A stretch of DNA of 64,000 nucleotides from NCBI RefSeq assembly GCF_036711975.1, contig NC_091971.1, forward strand, positions 27,411,501 through 27,475,500, written 5' to 3'. The position numbers were made by a program, and so were the translations under genes. The notes beneath the pieces were generated by a model that had not been told where the DNA came from, did no database searches, and saw nothing but the letters and a program-made list of their open reading frames with translations. The number at the start of each line of letters is the position of its first letter. Position 1 is the first letter of the stretch. Of the stretch, positions 29,745-40,135 are shown piece by piece. This DNA comes from Onthophagus taurus (taxonomy: Eukaryota > Arthropoda > Insecta > Coleoptera > Scarabaeidae).

Positions 29745-31376
29745 TTAATAATTTATATTTTGGTGAATATGGATAACTTTCGTGATATTATTAAAATTAT
29801 CATTGAATAATCCTCCTGATATTAACCATCCTAACTTAGTTTTCTGAAGCATCGGTTTGTTATGACCTAGCTTTATTTGACCTACACATAATAAATCAAA
29901 AAATATACCAACTCCTAATAATACCTCTATGGTATCAGGGTTATAAAATTCTGGATCCGCCATCGCTATATTTTGAGGGATACGCCAATCAGATATATCT
30001 AAGTTTTGTTGGGGCAATCGATCAGTGATTTTATCAATAATTAGGAAAGATAGTTTCTTCTTATAATTTTCATTTGTTGAGCTTATCTGAGCTTGAGTCA
30101 TATGGGATATCTTGGCAGATGATTCGTTTATATCTACAACTGGTATAGACACGTTAGATTTTTTCAGTTTTAACTTTAAAAATAGATCCTTTGTTATGAA
30201 ATTAGATTGAGAACCAGAATCTATTAGTGCACGACACTTTATCGGTTGATTATTAACATCTTTTATAATTATAATTGCTGTCGACAATAAAACATATTCG
30301 AACCTTTTGCACATTGTATGTCCGCTTACTACTGACGACTCAGCCGGTTTTTCAATTGGTTTCTCTTACATTTTATTAACAACGTGTTCAAAATGCAATA
30401 ATGTATTATGTGGTTTATTACACTTTTTACATGTACTTGCTTTACAATCTTTGGTTACGTGATTGGGTTTTAAACAATTTATGCATAAGTTTAACTTTTT
30501 TATCGTTTCAAGTCTCGCCTTTATTGATAATTTTAAATATTTATCACATCTATAAAGAAAATGATTTTCCTTGCATAAATAACAATTAGAATTTGTTGTT
30601 GATAAACACGAATTTCTGTTTTGCTTTGATGTGGCTTTGCCCTTATCTAAAGTTTCCAGCAAAATGCATTGTTTAATTAAAAAACCCAAAAGTTGTTTTA
30701 ATGTTGGCAATTCTGTGGTTGTTATTGAACATTCCCATGCTCTTTTAGTTTTATTATCTAGCTTAGAAACTATTAAATGAATCAAAATTGTGTCCCAACT
30801 ATTGGTTGGTTGACCCAAACTGTCCAAAGCTCGTAAGTGTTTTCGAAAATGGTCGACTAATCTTCTTAAATGCGTATGTGATTCTTGGTTTAAAGCATTT
30901 AATTCAAACATTTCCCTTACGTAAGTATGCACGATGATACGTTTGTTTTCATACCGGTTTCTTAGTAATTCCCACGCGACGAGATAATTCGCGTCTGACG
31001 CTTCAAGCGCGTTTATGACCTGCGCCGCTTCACCCTTCAAACACGATCTCAAATAATAAAATTTTTGTGTTTTATTTAGCTGATCATTCTCATCAGTTAA
31101 CGATTTAAAGGTATCCGAAAACATTAACCATTTATCATACCATCCATGAAATTCTGGTAATGAAATTTTGGGTAATTTAATATTTAACGTGTTATTTGTA
31201 AAATCGCCTGATGCCGAAAACGTTGCCGAATCAACGATTTTTGTGTTATTTAAAATTAAATTTTTTGATTTTGCGACTAATTCGTAATATTTGTCTTCAA
31301 ATGTTTCGCGATCAGTTTCTTGAGTTTTATCGAGCGCTTCGATTTGATCTTGTAAAGCCTCATGTAAATCCGACAA
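29745..31376 (-). pseudogene. BEL D gag and aspartic protease
   Basis: 31376-30366 is gag: KLPKISLPEFHGWYDKW (DUF1759-type), helical region to about 30760, and zinc region CYLCKENHFLYRC ... CINCLKPNH ... CKKCNKPHN. After a break near 30340 the protease follows from 30314 with ALIDSGSQSNFI and the downstream IEVLLGVGIFFDLL, ending at 29745. Gag coding also extends upstream of a frameshift in a T-run at about 31377 (KAQLTRFQTFIDEF readable to about 31480), so the original start was nearer 31500. Non-functional. Confidence 0.75.
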
Positions 31377-31679
31377 AAAACCACCTTTCTAATCTAACCT
31401 CCAATTGATCGACTTTATCGTTCGTAAATTCATCAATAAACGTTTGAAATCGAGTTAATTGAGCTTTTATTGTTCCGCGTTTTCGTAATAATCTTGTAAA
31501 TCCATTGTTGAACACGATAGTTAAAGGATTCACAGGAAATCAAGGAATAAAAAGGAGCCTTACTTACTTTTCCTTTCTCAAGTTCGTATTTCACGTGCTC
31601 TACGCCCTTAACCTCTCTTGCCGCTTCCACGTCGTTATGGTCGTCTCAAAAAATGTAGCTCGAAGGACCAAAATGAAAA

Positions 31680-31859
31680 TGTTGATAGTAGAATTGCGTT
31701 GAAACGCAATATATATATGCTATAAGTATTTTCGTACAAAACCACACCTCAATACATCTATTGCCATATTACGGTTTTTTTACGGTTACATCAAGGTCAA
31801 CAGTGTTACCAACATAAAACATAAAAAAAAAAAAAACTTAAGAAACTAAAATCCCAACA
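31680..31859 (-). repeat. 5' LTR of BEL D
   Basis: 180 bp; its right edge ...ATCCCAACA is the reverse complement of TGTTGGGAT, the LTR start. It abuts the piggyBac fragment directly. Confidence 0.75.
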
Positions 31860-32718
31860 CTTACGATGTTAGGAACAATAAAAAAAAATAAACGGAAGAT
31901 ACCCCCACAACTATTAGAAACGAAAGGAAGGAATCCTAAAACTTCAATGTTTTGTTTTGACCGAAACAAAACATTGGTGTCTTACGAACCGAAAAAAAAT
32001 AAAATCGTTTTATTGCTATCGACGATGCATGACGGAGCGGAAATTTCAGAAGAAAATGGTGAACCAATGATGATTCCTAATTATAATGAAACCAAAGGAG
32101 GGGTCGATACGTTTGATCAGCTTTCTTCAAATATGAGTTGCAGTCGAAAAACCAGAAGATGGCCGTTATGTGTATTTTACGGAATGGTAAATTCAGCCAG
32201 TATTAATTCATATATAGTAATTTGCTACAATACGTTTAAGAGGGGCGGAAAACCTTTATCACGGGAAGGATTTATGATTGAATTGGCCTATCGCCTTGCA
32301 AAGCCGTGGATGGAGCACAGAATAAGCGTTCCAAGTTTGCGTCGAAATCTACGCCAAAACATTTGCGAAATACTGAAGGTAGATGTGGTGGATGAAAATA
32401 CGGTTTCTCAAGACAAAAAAACGTACAATTTGTCTTTACTGCCCGAGCAAATTAAGGCGAATGACCACCACCTATTGTGTGCAGTGTAGAAAGGCATTTT
32501 GTGGAACGCATCGTGGAAATTACTGCACCGAATGCGCCTCGCATTAAGAATATAAGGTTTATTATATATTATTGTGTTACTGAATACGTAAGATATCTTC
32601 ATAGATTGTACATATTTTGTAATAAAAATGCGCTTTCTATATAATGTTTTTTTAATGGTCGTCAAGTTTACGACAGTATAGTATTCACGTATATCAAAAC
32701 CACTATAGTATTCTAGGG
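31860..32718 (+). mobile_element. piggyBac element, 3' half
   Basis: Carries the C-terminal part of a piggyBac transposase and the native right terminus ...TATTCTAGGG followed by the TTAA target (32719-32722). The left half is missing, cut at the BEL D LTR. Subterminal GGTCGTCAAGTTTACGAC lies at about 32657-32674. Confidence 0.8.
31866..32547 (+). pseudogene. piggyBac transposase C-terminal part
   Basis: Reads TIKKNKRKIPPQLLETKG, LLLSTMHDG, NETKGGVDTFDQLSSN (the last catalytic Asp of the DDD core), TRRWPLCVFYGMVNSASINSY and RLAKPWMEHR. The main frame runs to 32489. The zinc-binding cysteine-rich domain (CVQCRKAFCGTHRGNYCTEC, about 32479-32540) is intact but in another frame, showing a frameshift in the preceding linker. 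The N-terminal two thirds are absent. Confidence 0.85.
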
Positions 32719-33929
32719 TTAATAATAAACAACAAATTCGACATTTTTAAGCGGTACTCTTCCCTTAAAAGGTTAATACGCACTGTAGCACTTTGTTTAA
32801 GATTTTACAATAATGTCAAGGGAACTTCAGAAAACAGAAAGCTGGGTGCATTGGAAAACTCGGCGATCGATACAGCAGAAAAGACGTTAATAGGGATAGT
32901 ACAAAAACAATGTTTTGCCAATGAATTAGATTCTTTAACAAAAGAAGCTACAGTTAATTTAAAAAGTAAAACCAAAGCATTATCCCCATTCTTAGATTCT
33001 GACGCTATCATACGCGACGGCGGACGCATAATATTCTCTGAAACACCCAATCCTATTACCAAGCAATCATTCGTTTACTGAGCTGGTTATCGCATAAGAA
33101 CATAAAAGAACACTTAATGCTGGAATGACAAACACTCTAGCACATATCAGACGAAAATTCGGGCCCTTAAATGGCAGAAAATTAGTAAAGGCTCACATAA
33201 ATAAATGTTTAACATGTTTTAGAGCTCAACTCAAGTCTGAACAAACCAAAATGGAGGTCATAAAGGCGATCATAAAGGCTTATATTGGCACAATTGTATG
33301 TCTTGCTACTAAAGCTGTACACTTAGAATTGATATCAGATATAACGAGTAATGAATGTAAAATCAAATGGCATTTCATACCGCCTAAATCAAATAAATGT
33401 AAACGTCAGCTTAAACGAGTTTTAAACGGCATACCTTTAACCTACGAAGAATTTTATACTTTATTGACCCAAGTAGAAGCGACTCAATTCCCGACCAAAC
33501 TATTCCACTAACTTCCGATCCAAACGACCTTGACGCTTTCACACCTGCCCATTTTTTAATTGGGCAACCACTCACGGCCATACCAGAAGATAATTTATTA
33601 GACACCGCATCAACTTTACGAAGAGGTACTTGCACTTGAAACGAATTAGACAACGTTTATGGTCACGATGGCATAAGGGATATCTGCATAGCCTGCAGCA
33701 GCGCACTAAATGGCAATTCCAAAAGGAGCCCCATTTACACATCGGAGCTTTGGTGCTACTCAAGGAGCACAACTTGCCACTATTACATTGGCCACTAGGC
33801 AGAGTTGTGCATGTTTTTCCTGGACAAGACTTAATAGTGCGCGTAGTGAATGTGAAAACAAAAGGTGGAATCTTTAAAAGAGCAGTGGCTAAAGTCTGTA
33901 TTTTACCGAATGAACAAAACATGTATTAA
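32719..33929 (+). pseudogene. BEL E remnant: RNase H/integrase region
   Basis: Coding resumes straight after the TTAA with KFDIFKRYSSLKRLIRTVA (about 32739), the region before the integrase finger, so piggyBac had inserted in this BEL. Then LSPFLDSDAIIRDGGR, a finger remnant (IRRKFGPL ... CLTCFRAQ, 33140-33230), a core with large deletions (LATKAVHLELISDI), LTYEEFYTLLTQVEA, and after frameshifts the DUF5641-like tail 33630-33929 ending KVCILPNEQ. The first two catalytic Asp motifs are deleted. Confidence 0.75.
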
Positions 33930-34237
33930 AATTAGAATGTATGTATTTTGAAAGCCCAGCCTTGCAAGAGCGGGAATTATGTATAACATTATATACAGAG
34001 TTGTCGGCTTGGTTGCCTACATTACGGTTCATAAAGTTTGCTGGACCTCGTGCTCGACTTGAGGTCAAGAACGAATTCCTGTCGCTTACAAGACTCTGAC
34101 CTGTTTACGTCACAGTCAAAAATTAAATTAAATTTTATACGTAATAGTTTATAAGTACATTAAATAAAACGTTACAATTCATCAAAAAGTAATTCATTCC
34201 ATTTCAAACGAAATAAAGTAAGAAAATTGAATCAACA
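33930..34237 (+). repeat. Putative 3' LTR of BEL E
   Basis: A purine tract (GCAAGAGCGGGAA, 33965-33977) is followed by TGTATAACATTATATACAG at 33980. This is the expected LTR start, and the sequence remains non-coding to about 34237 (ATCAACA). The borders are inferred; no second copy is in the window. Confidence 0.4.
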
Positions 34238-34523
34238 TGGTGTTTGTATTGAAAACAAACTAGCAAACAAAAGACAGGTTGCTATATAAGGAATATTATG
34301 ATAAGACATCAAAAAATTTAAAAGATTTAGATGTGGGTGATAATGTTTTGATGAATACTGATATATCACAAAATAAACAATGGCAAGGTGGTTGTATTAT
34401 AGGTAAAGCATTTGAGCCAAGGTCATACATTATTCAAAGTGACAATGGTAGAATAGTGAGAAGAAATAGAGAGCATTTAAGAAAAACGCGCAAATAAAAA
34501 TAAATCTAAAAGAGAAGGTACAT

Positions 34524-35345
34524 CAGGATGAGCCTATCTTACGGTGAATCTAAAAAACAACTGTGTGAGTCTTTTGTTCTATCCCAGTGTAATTATATGG
34601 CGCCACTCTACCACCCGGCTGTTGATGTGGTAACTTCTAACCGCATACAGAGAGTGCAAAACAGTTGTCTGAGGTATATTTATGGTATTAGAAAATTTGA
34701 TAGAGTTACTCATAAGCTAAAAGATATAAAATGGTTGTCAATGAAACAAAGAAGAGACCTTCATAGCTTATGTCTCTTCCATAAAATTATAATCTCATGT
34801 AAGCCAGAATATCTGTATAAAAAAATTAAGTTCAAACCGGCAACAAACCCATATGTTACGAGATTAAGCAATCCTATATATCCACCAAAACATCGAACGT
34901 CTCTATTTGAAAGAAGCTTCAGCTATCACATTTACAAATCTTATAGTAAATTGCCAAGTGATATGCGAACTCTGAGCTTATGCACATTCAAGAAGTGTTT
35001 GATGCGACCGTGGTTTCAGCAGCAAGGGGGAGAATAATATCTGATGCTGGGATATTTACCGTTGGCAGGTTGGAGTTTGTGAAGGCAGTATAAATTTGTG
35101 TTTTTTTTTTTGCTTTAATTGTTGAAGTATCTTATAATTAATATCATACGTTCTTTTTTCTTTTATTTTCTTTCTCATGTTTTTTTTTTTCGGTTAATTT
35201 ATATTTTTTACTTTGCAACCAACTGGGTTGGTATGAGCAGACTTTGTCTGGAACCCGCCCATTGTGTTCCTTCTTTAATTTATATTATGATACAGAATGT
35301 TATTTGTATTCCGTGGAAGGCACAATAAAGATATATTATTATTGT
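34524..35345 (+). mobile_element. LINE 3' end inserted in Gypsy 2
   Basis: 5'-truncated non-LTR element: C-terminal RT coding (34528-35037), a T-rich 3' UTR, AATAAAG, and a 3' tail of ATT/TTATTATTG repeats, a typical LINE terminus. It interrupts the C-terminal tail of a Gypsy polyprotein. I could not define a target duplication. Confidence 0.7.
34528..35037 (+). pseudogene. LINE reverse transcriptase C-terminus
   Basis: 169 codons: LSQCNYMAPLYHPAVD, RIQRVQNSCLRYIYGIRKFDRV, HSLCLFHKIIISCKPEYL, LFERSFSYHIYKSYSKLP, TFKKCL. This is the post-RT connection domain of Jockey/CR1-type LINEs, open but lacking the catalytic RT. The start codon is incidental. Confidence 0.7.
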
Positions 35346-35536
35346 TATTATGATAATGGTAATAAAGAGAATGCTGAGAATAATACTATAATTGTTGAAC
35401 AGGAAAATAAAGAAAATGGCAGAATGGAAAATATTGTGTCACCGCCGCCACGTTTAAGTACCAGGCAACGAAAATTACCCGAAAGACTTAAAGATTATGT
35501 AGTTGGTTAAAATATATATGAAGAAAAAGGAAGATG

Positions 35537-35597
35537 TTGTAACGTTAATGTTAATGTTAGTTTCATTAAATATTTTATAAGCTCGCAATAACCTACG
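35537..35597 (+). repeat. Start of Gypsy 2 3' LTR, truncated
   Basis: After the Gypsy 2 stop, AGAAAAAGGAAGATG serves as purine tract and TGTAACGTTAATG begins a probable LTR, lost after about 60 bp where Gypsy 1 LTR sequence starts. Confidence 0.35.
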
Positions 35598-35789
35598 TAC
35601 TACGTAGCACAAAGTGTGCCATGAAATGTTGTTTTTAATAAAATGATTTGTTATATAATTTACAAAAAACAAAAAATAGATTAAAAAAATAAATTATCCA
35701 TTACCAACCTAAAATGTGGTAGAATAAAAATAATTTTTAAAATTCAATAAAAATATTGTACATGATATTGAACATCATCGTACAATATT
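35598..35789 (+). repeat. 5' LTR of Gypsy 1
   Basis: Matches 44132-44310 from CACAAAGTGTGCC onward. It ends in a near-perfect inverted repeat (AATATTGTACATGAT ... ATCATCGTACAATATT, 35752-35789) just before the primer site. The left edge is degenerate compared with the 3' copy. Confidence 0.7.
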
Positions 35790-35828
35790 TGGTGACCCCG
35801 ACAGAAACACTGCAAAGTTGAGAATTGT

Positions 35829-37039
35829 TTGTCAAGAATTCTAAAATTGGACAAGTCAACCCAAACCAAAAGAAAAAAATTAAAAAGTTCACCAATCAAC
35901 GATCCCGATATTGAAGCTCGCCAATCAATAGTCCGGAAACTCAAGTGTCAACGTCAACACGTTACTGTGCCAGATCGCTATCCGCTACCTCATATACATG
36001 ATTTCAACAACATTCATTTGCACGGATGCAAAATCTTTTCTAAAATCGACTTGGTCAGAGCGTATCATCAGATACCCGTAGATGAAGAGGACATACCAAA
36101 GGCAGCTATAACAACCCCTTTCGGTCTTTTCGAATTCGTTCGCATGCCTTTTGGCCTTCGAAATGCAGCGCAAACATTCCAAAGGTTCATCAATGAAGTA
36201 CTTTCAGGACTAACCTTCATTTTTGTATATATAGACGATATTCTTGTAGCAAATCGAAATGAAGAAGAACACATACTTCATTTAAAACAATTATTTCACA
36301 GATTAACTTCCTACAATATCAATATCCAACCGAAAAAATGCATTTTCGGTGTTAAATCATTGGATTTTCTTAGTCATCACAGCCATAACACATTTTCCAA
36401 AGCCAACGACTCTAAAAGAGTTACAAAGATTTTTGGGAATGTTAAACTTCTACCATAGATTCTTACCTAACATTTCAAATATTCTTGATCCCTTATACAC
36501 ACTTTCAAAATTACTTCACTATCAAAAACAAAAAACAATTTCATCAACTTCTTGGACTCTGCAACACGACAACGCTTTTTCTTCAGCCAAAAAGCTTCTA
36601 TCAAAATCTATCTTTCTAGGACATCCCTCTTCACATGCTATTGTTACGGGGGATGGATTGCGCCGAAGAAGAAACAGGAAAAAGGCGCTCAATTCGTACT
36701 TGGTGACACTATCCTATCATTGTCAATTGATGCATCTAACACAGGTATGGGAGCTGTTTTAACGCAAACCGCCAGTGGAAGGTCTCAAGCATTAGCGTTC
36801 TTTTCCAAAAAATTTAATTCATGCCAAACCAAATATTCCATTTTTGATAGAGAACTTTTAGCGATCTACTCTGCTAACAAATTTTTCAAACATTCGTTAC
36901 ATGGAAATAAATTTACAGTATATACAGATCACAAACCCATTGTCGCATCAATTTTTTCGTTCACAGACAAAACTACTCGACAAACCCGATATCTAAGTTA
37001 TATTGCACAATTTACTTCAGATATCAAATACATCAGAGG
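35829..37039 (+). pseudogene. Gypsy 1 reverse transcriptase and RNase H (first part)
   Basis: RT from about 35960: [53 protein letters not shown] and catalytic [10 protein letters not shown] (about 36220). A small frameshift near 36365 leads to the connection region ([26 protein letters not shown]). A 67-bp LINE tail (36642-36708) breaks the start of RNase H; then SIDASNTGMGAVL, FFSKKFNSCQTKYSIFDREL and YTDHKPIV. Coding stops at the BEL F insertion and resumes at 43242 in a compatible frame. The RT motif set fits the CsRn1 clade. Confidence 0.85.
36642..36708 (+). mobile_element. 67-bp 5'-truncated Jockey-like LINE tail
   Basis: Its last 25 bases equal 4343-4367, the 3' end of the Jockey-like LINE at the left of the window. 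It is flanked by CTAT (36638-36641 and 36709-36712). Without the insert and one CTAT the Gypsy RNase H frame is continuous, which fixes the borders. Confidence 0.75.
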
Positions 37040-37338
37040 TGTTAAACGAAAACTTTCGCGGAATTAAAGGGGTATTTTTCGGGAATTGAAAATCGAAATA
37101 ACTTTTGGGGGAACAGGTTTTGAATTAAACACCACGAAATCTGAACGACAAAAGAGGACATTTATTCGAAAAACAAGACTTTTATACAAGACAAACAGGA
37201 ACAAGAAATACGATATGAAATAATATTTGAATTTAAAAATAAAATAATAATAAAATATGTGAATGAAACGAAAACAATACATTTTTTTAACAATTCTATA
37301 AAATAAACAAAATGAAAATAAATTAAACTTTTTAAACA
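37040..37338 (-). repeat. 3' LTR of BEL F
   Basis: 299 bp. In element orientation it starts TGTTTAAAAAG and ends TTTCGTTTAACA; preceded (window right side) by the purine tract GGCGGGCGGTA in element orientation. Confidence 0.92.
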
Positions 37339-37584
37339 TACCGCCCGCCTTGCCGAATCGGCAACACAGACAACTGTAATTCGTAAGTAAGACAAAGAGA
37401 ATTGAAATATTTACATTGAACACACAAAAAAAAATGAAAAGTTTATAATAAAATGAAAATGAAATTGAATAAATGAATGAAAAATAAAATGAAAGAAAAG
37501 AAAAAAAAATTCGACCGAGATCAACCGGTCAATCGAAACATCAATTGGATCCTCGCCATCTTTGTTAATCGCGTCATTCGCCAT

Positions 37585-40135
37585 TTAATGTGGAAGAACG
37601 CACAACTTAACAATTGGACGCACCAGTGTTGTAGTAGGTGTTTTAATGGTTGCTACTCGTACACGACCATCGTTTCCGGGGTGGAGTTCTAAAACACGAG
37701 CCAACATCCACTTTGCTGGTGGAAGTCGCTCGTCCTTGACGAGAACTAAACATCCAAGCGTTGGTAAGTTCACCTCTTCAAACCATTTTGTTTTGTTTTG
37801 AAGGGATTGAAGGTAAAATTTTTGCCATTTATTCCAGAATTCATCGATAATTCTTCGAAGAAGTTGAAATCGGTTGAGACGGCTTAACTTTTCGTCCAAT
37901 AATGAAGGCTCCGGAACAACAGAAAGATGATCCAACCAGAAAATGTGCCGGAGAAAGAACTTCATAATTGGTTGGGTCATCTGAAACAGCACAAAGGGGT
38001 CGTGAGTTTAAAATAGCCTCAATTTGAATGAGAACCGTAGTAAACTCTTCGTAAGTGAGTAAGCATGATCCTACGATTCTTCTTAAATGAGTCTTCACAG
38101 ATCTGACGCCAGCTTCCCATTTTCCTCCGAAGTGTGGTGATGCTGGAGGGTTAAATTTCCAACGTGTTCCATCGTTGCTCAATAAGTCAGTTATTCCTCT
38201 CCACTCCTTGGAGGTTGCAGTAAAAAGAGAGCGGAGTTCCTTATCAGCTCCTACAAGGTTAGTACCGCAATCACTATATAAGCACTGGCAAAGTCCTCGT
38301 CGACCAGTGAAACGTTTATAAGCGGCTATGAATCCATTCGTTGTATAATCTGTAGCTACTTCTAGATGGATGGCGGAAGTAGCTAAACAGATAAATAGGA
38401 TTAAGTAACTTTTATATGTCTTACAACCTCGTCCTTTAAAAGTTTTCAAAATGGATGGACCTGCGTAGTCAACCCCCGAGTGAAGGAATGGTCTGGAGGG
38501 AACAACCCGTGAAGGCGGCAGTTGACCCATCAATTGTTGACTTGATTGTAATCTTTGTTTTGCACAAACGATGCATCGGTGGATGAATTTTCGAACAGGA
38601 GCTCTTCCACCAATAATCCAGAATCGTCTTCGAATTGAAGATAACGTCAATTGTGTACCACCATGCAACGTCCGTTTGTGATGAGCATCGATAATCAGCT
38701 TGGTAAAATGGGAATCTTTTGAAAGAATCATTGGGTGCTTTTCATCCCAATGTAGAGAGGCGAAGTGAAGACGTCCGGTGATTCTTAGTAAACCATTACC
38801 GTCAAGAAAAGGGGTAAGTCGATATAGTGAACTTGACTTTGGAATAGGTCTTCCATTATGTAGACATTGAATTTCTTCGTTAAAGTTGCTTTGTTGGTTG
38901 TCACGAACCCAAAACAAAAGAGAATTTTCAATTTCGTCTGGATCAATATACTCTGTAACAAAGTCACGTTTAAGCTTTTTAATAAAACGAAAACACCACG
39001 TCGTTATTCGTAATAGTTTTATTAACGAAGAATATTTTGTTTTTAGATCCCAGCCTTGAACCAATGCCACATGGCATGAAATCGTAGTTCGCTTCTCACG
39101 ATCGGCTTCTGGAGAATTTGGAATTTGCGAAGTTGGCCAAGAATTTGAAGGACCAGAAAGCCAAGGGGGCCGGACCACCAGATGGATTCGTTCTGAAGGC
39201 GGTTGATTGGAACACCTCGCGAAGCTAAGTCTGCAGGATTCTCTGAACTGGAAATGTAGGACCATTTAGCTTCCGGTAAGTCTTGAATTTCAATGACCCG
39301 ATTACGAACAAAGTCTTTCCATCTGTTTGGGTGGCTGAGTATCCACGAAAGCGTTACTGTGGAATCAGTCCAAAGAAAAACAGGAAGATTGTCTAGTTTT
39401 AATGCAACCGAAGCGCGCTTTATCAACCGAACAAGAACTACCGCCGCGCACAGTTCCAAGCGTGGTATCGATACATTTTTGAAAGGAGCAACTTTTGTTT
39501 TAGATCCAATCTACACTACCCGCACCTCCGCCAATTTTTCTACCCGAAGATAAGCGACCGCACCAAAGGCACTCGAAGACGCATCGGAAAAACCGTGAAG
39601 CTCAATATTAATTTTGTCACTATCAATACAGAGCCATCGCGGAACGCGAATCGTTGGAACGTTTAAAAGATCGCGTTGAAAAAGGGTCCATTTTTTCGTG
39701 AGATCGCCCGGAAGTTCATCATCCCAATCGAGCCCGCGCACCCACAACTCCTGCATGAAGATTTTGGCAGTGATGATGAATGGAGATAAGAGTCCGAGAG
39801 GGTCATACAGTCGCGCTATGAATGATAAGACGGATCTTTTCGTGAGTGGATCTTTAATTTCGATTTTATTGTTTAACACGAATAAAAATTGATCACTTTC
39901 ATTGTTCCAGAGAAGTCCCAACGCTCGTGGAGAATCATCCTCACTGAAATTAACCGTCTTAGTGACCGACACATCGTCAGGAGGTAATTGTGCGAGTATT
40001 TCAGGATGATTAGAAATCCATTTTCGCGCGTGAAAGCCGCCCGCCGTGAGAATAGAATTCAATTGTTGCATGATTTGGCCAATTTCGACAATGTTTTCCG
40101 CACCCGTCAAAATATCATCAACATACGTGTCGGTT
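37585..40135 (-). pseudogene. BEL F RT C-terminus, RNase H, integrase, C-terminal domain
   Basis: From the right: YVDD region (about 40110-40135), thumb (LGLLWNNESDQF, SFIARLYDPLGLLSPF) and RNase H start (GFSDASSSAFGAVAYL) in 40110-39511; RNase H remainder (ELCAAVVLVRL, WTDSTVTLSWILSHPNRW, NPADLASRG) in 39459-39043; integrase finger (HHKRTLHGGTQLTLSSIRR ... CIVCAKQRL), core GVDYAGPS, YSDCGTNLVG and WEAGVRSVKTH in 39265-37841; DUF5641-like tail in 37992-37585. The integrase motifs are all recognisable. Frameshifts near 39510, 39260 and 37900 separate the blocks. Confidence 0.85.

Larger units (their letters stand above)
26192..31859 (-). mobile_element. BEL/Pao element D (minus strand), decayed
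   Basis: In element orientation: 5' LTR 31859-31680, tRNA-Tyr-type primer site (31658-31670), gag, protease, RT, RNase H, integrase, polypurine tract (about 26375-26395) and 3' LTR 26374-26192. LTRs begin TGTTGGG and have diverged: several indels, and the terminal ~35 bp differ markedly. No target duplication is found. The left neighbour is Harbinger and the right neighbour piggyBac, so at least one border has been rearranged. Confidence 0.8.
34260..35510 (+). pseudogene. Gypsy 2 integrase C-terminal tail, split by a LINE
   Basis: 34279-34497 reads YYDKTSKNLKDLDVGDNVLM, ... PRSYIIQSDNGRIVRRNREHLRKT, the C-terminal domain of Gypsy integrases of the kind followed by a basic tail. About 35345-35510 supplies that tail: SPPPRLSTRQRKLPERLKDYV. 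Between them lies an unrelated LINE 3' end (34524-35345). Everything upstream of the integrase C-terminus is missing. A stop at 34495 lies just before the LINE. Confidence 0.7.
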
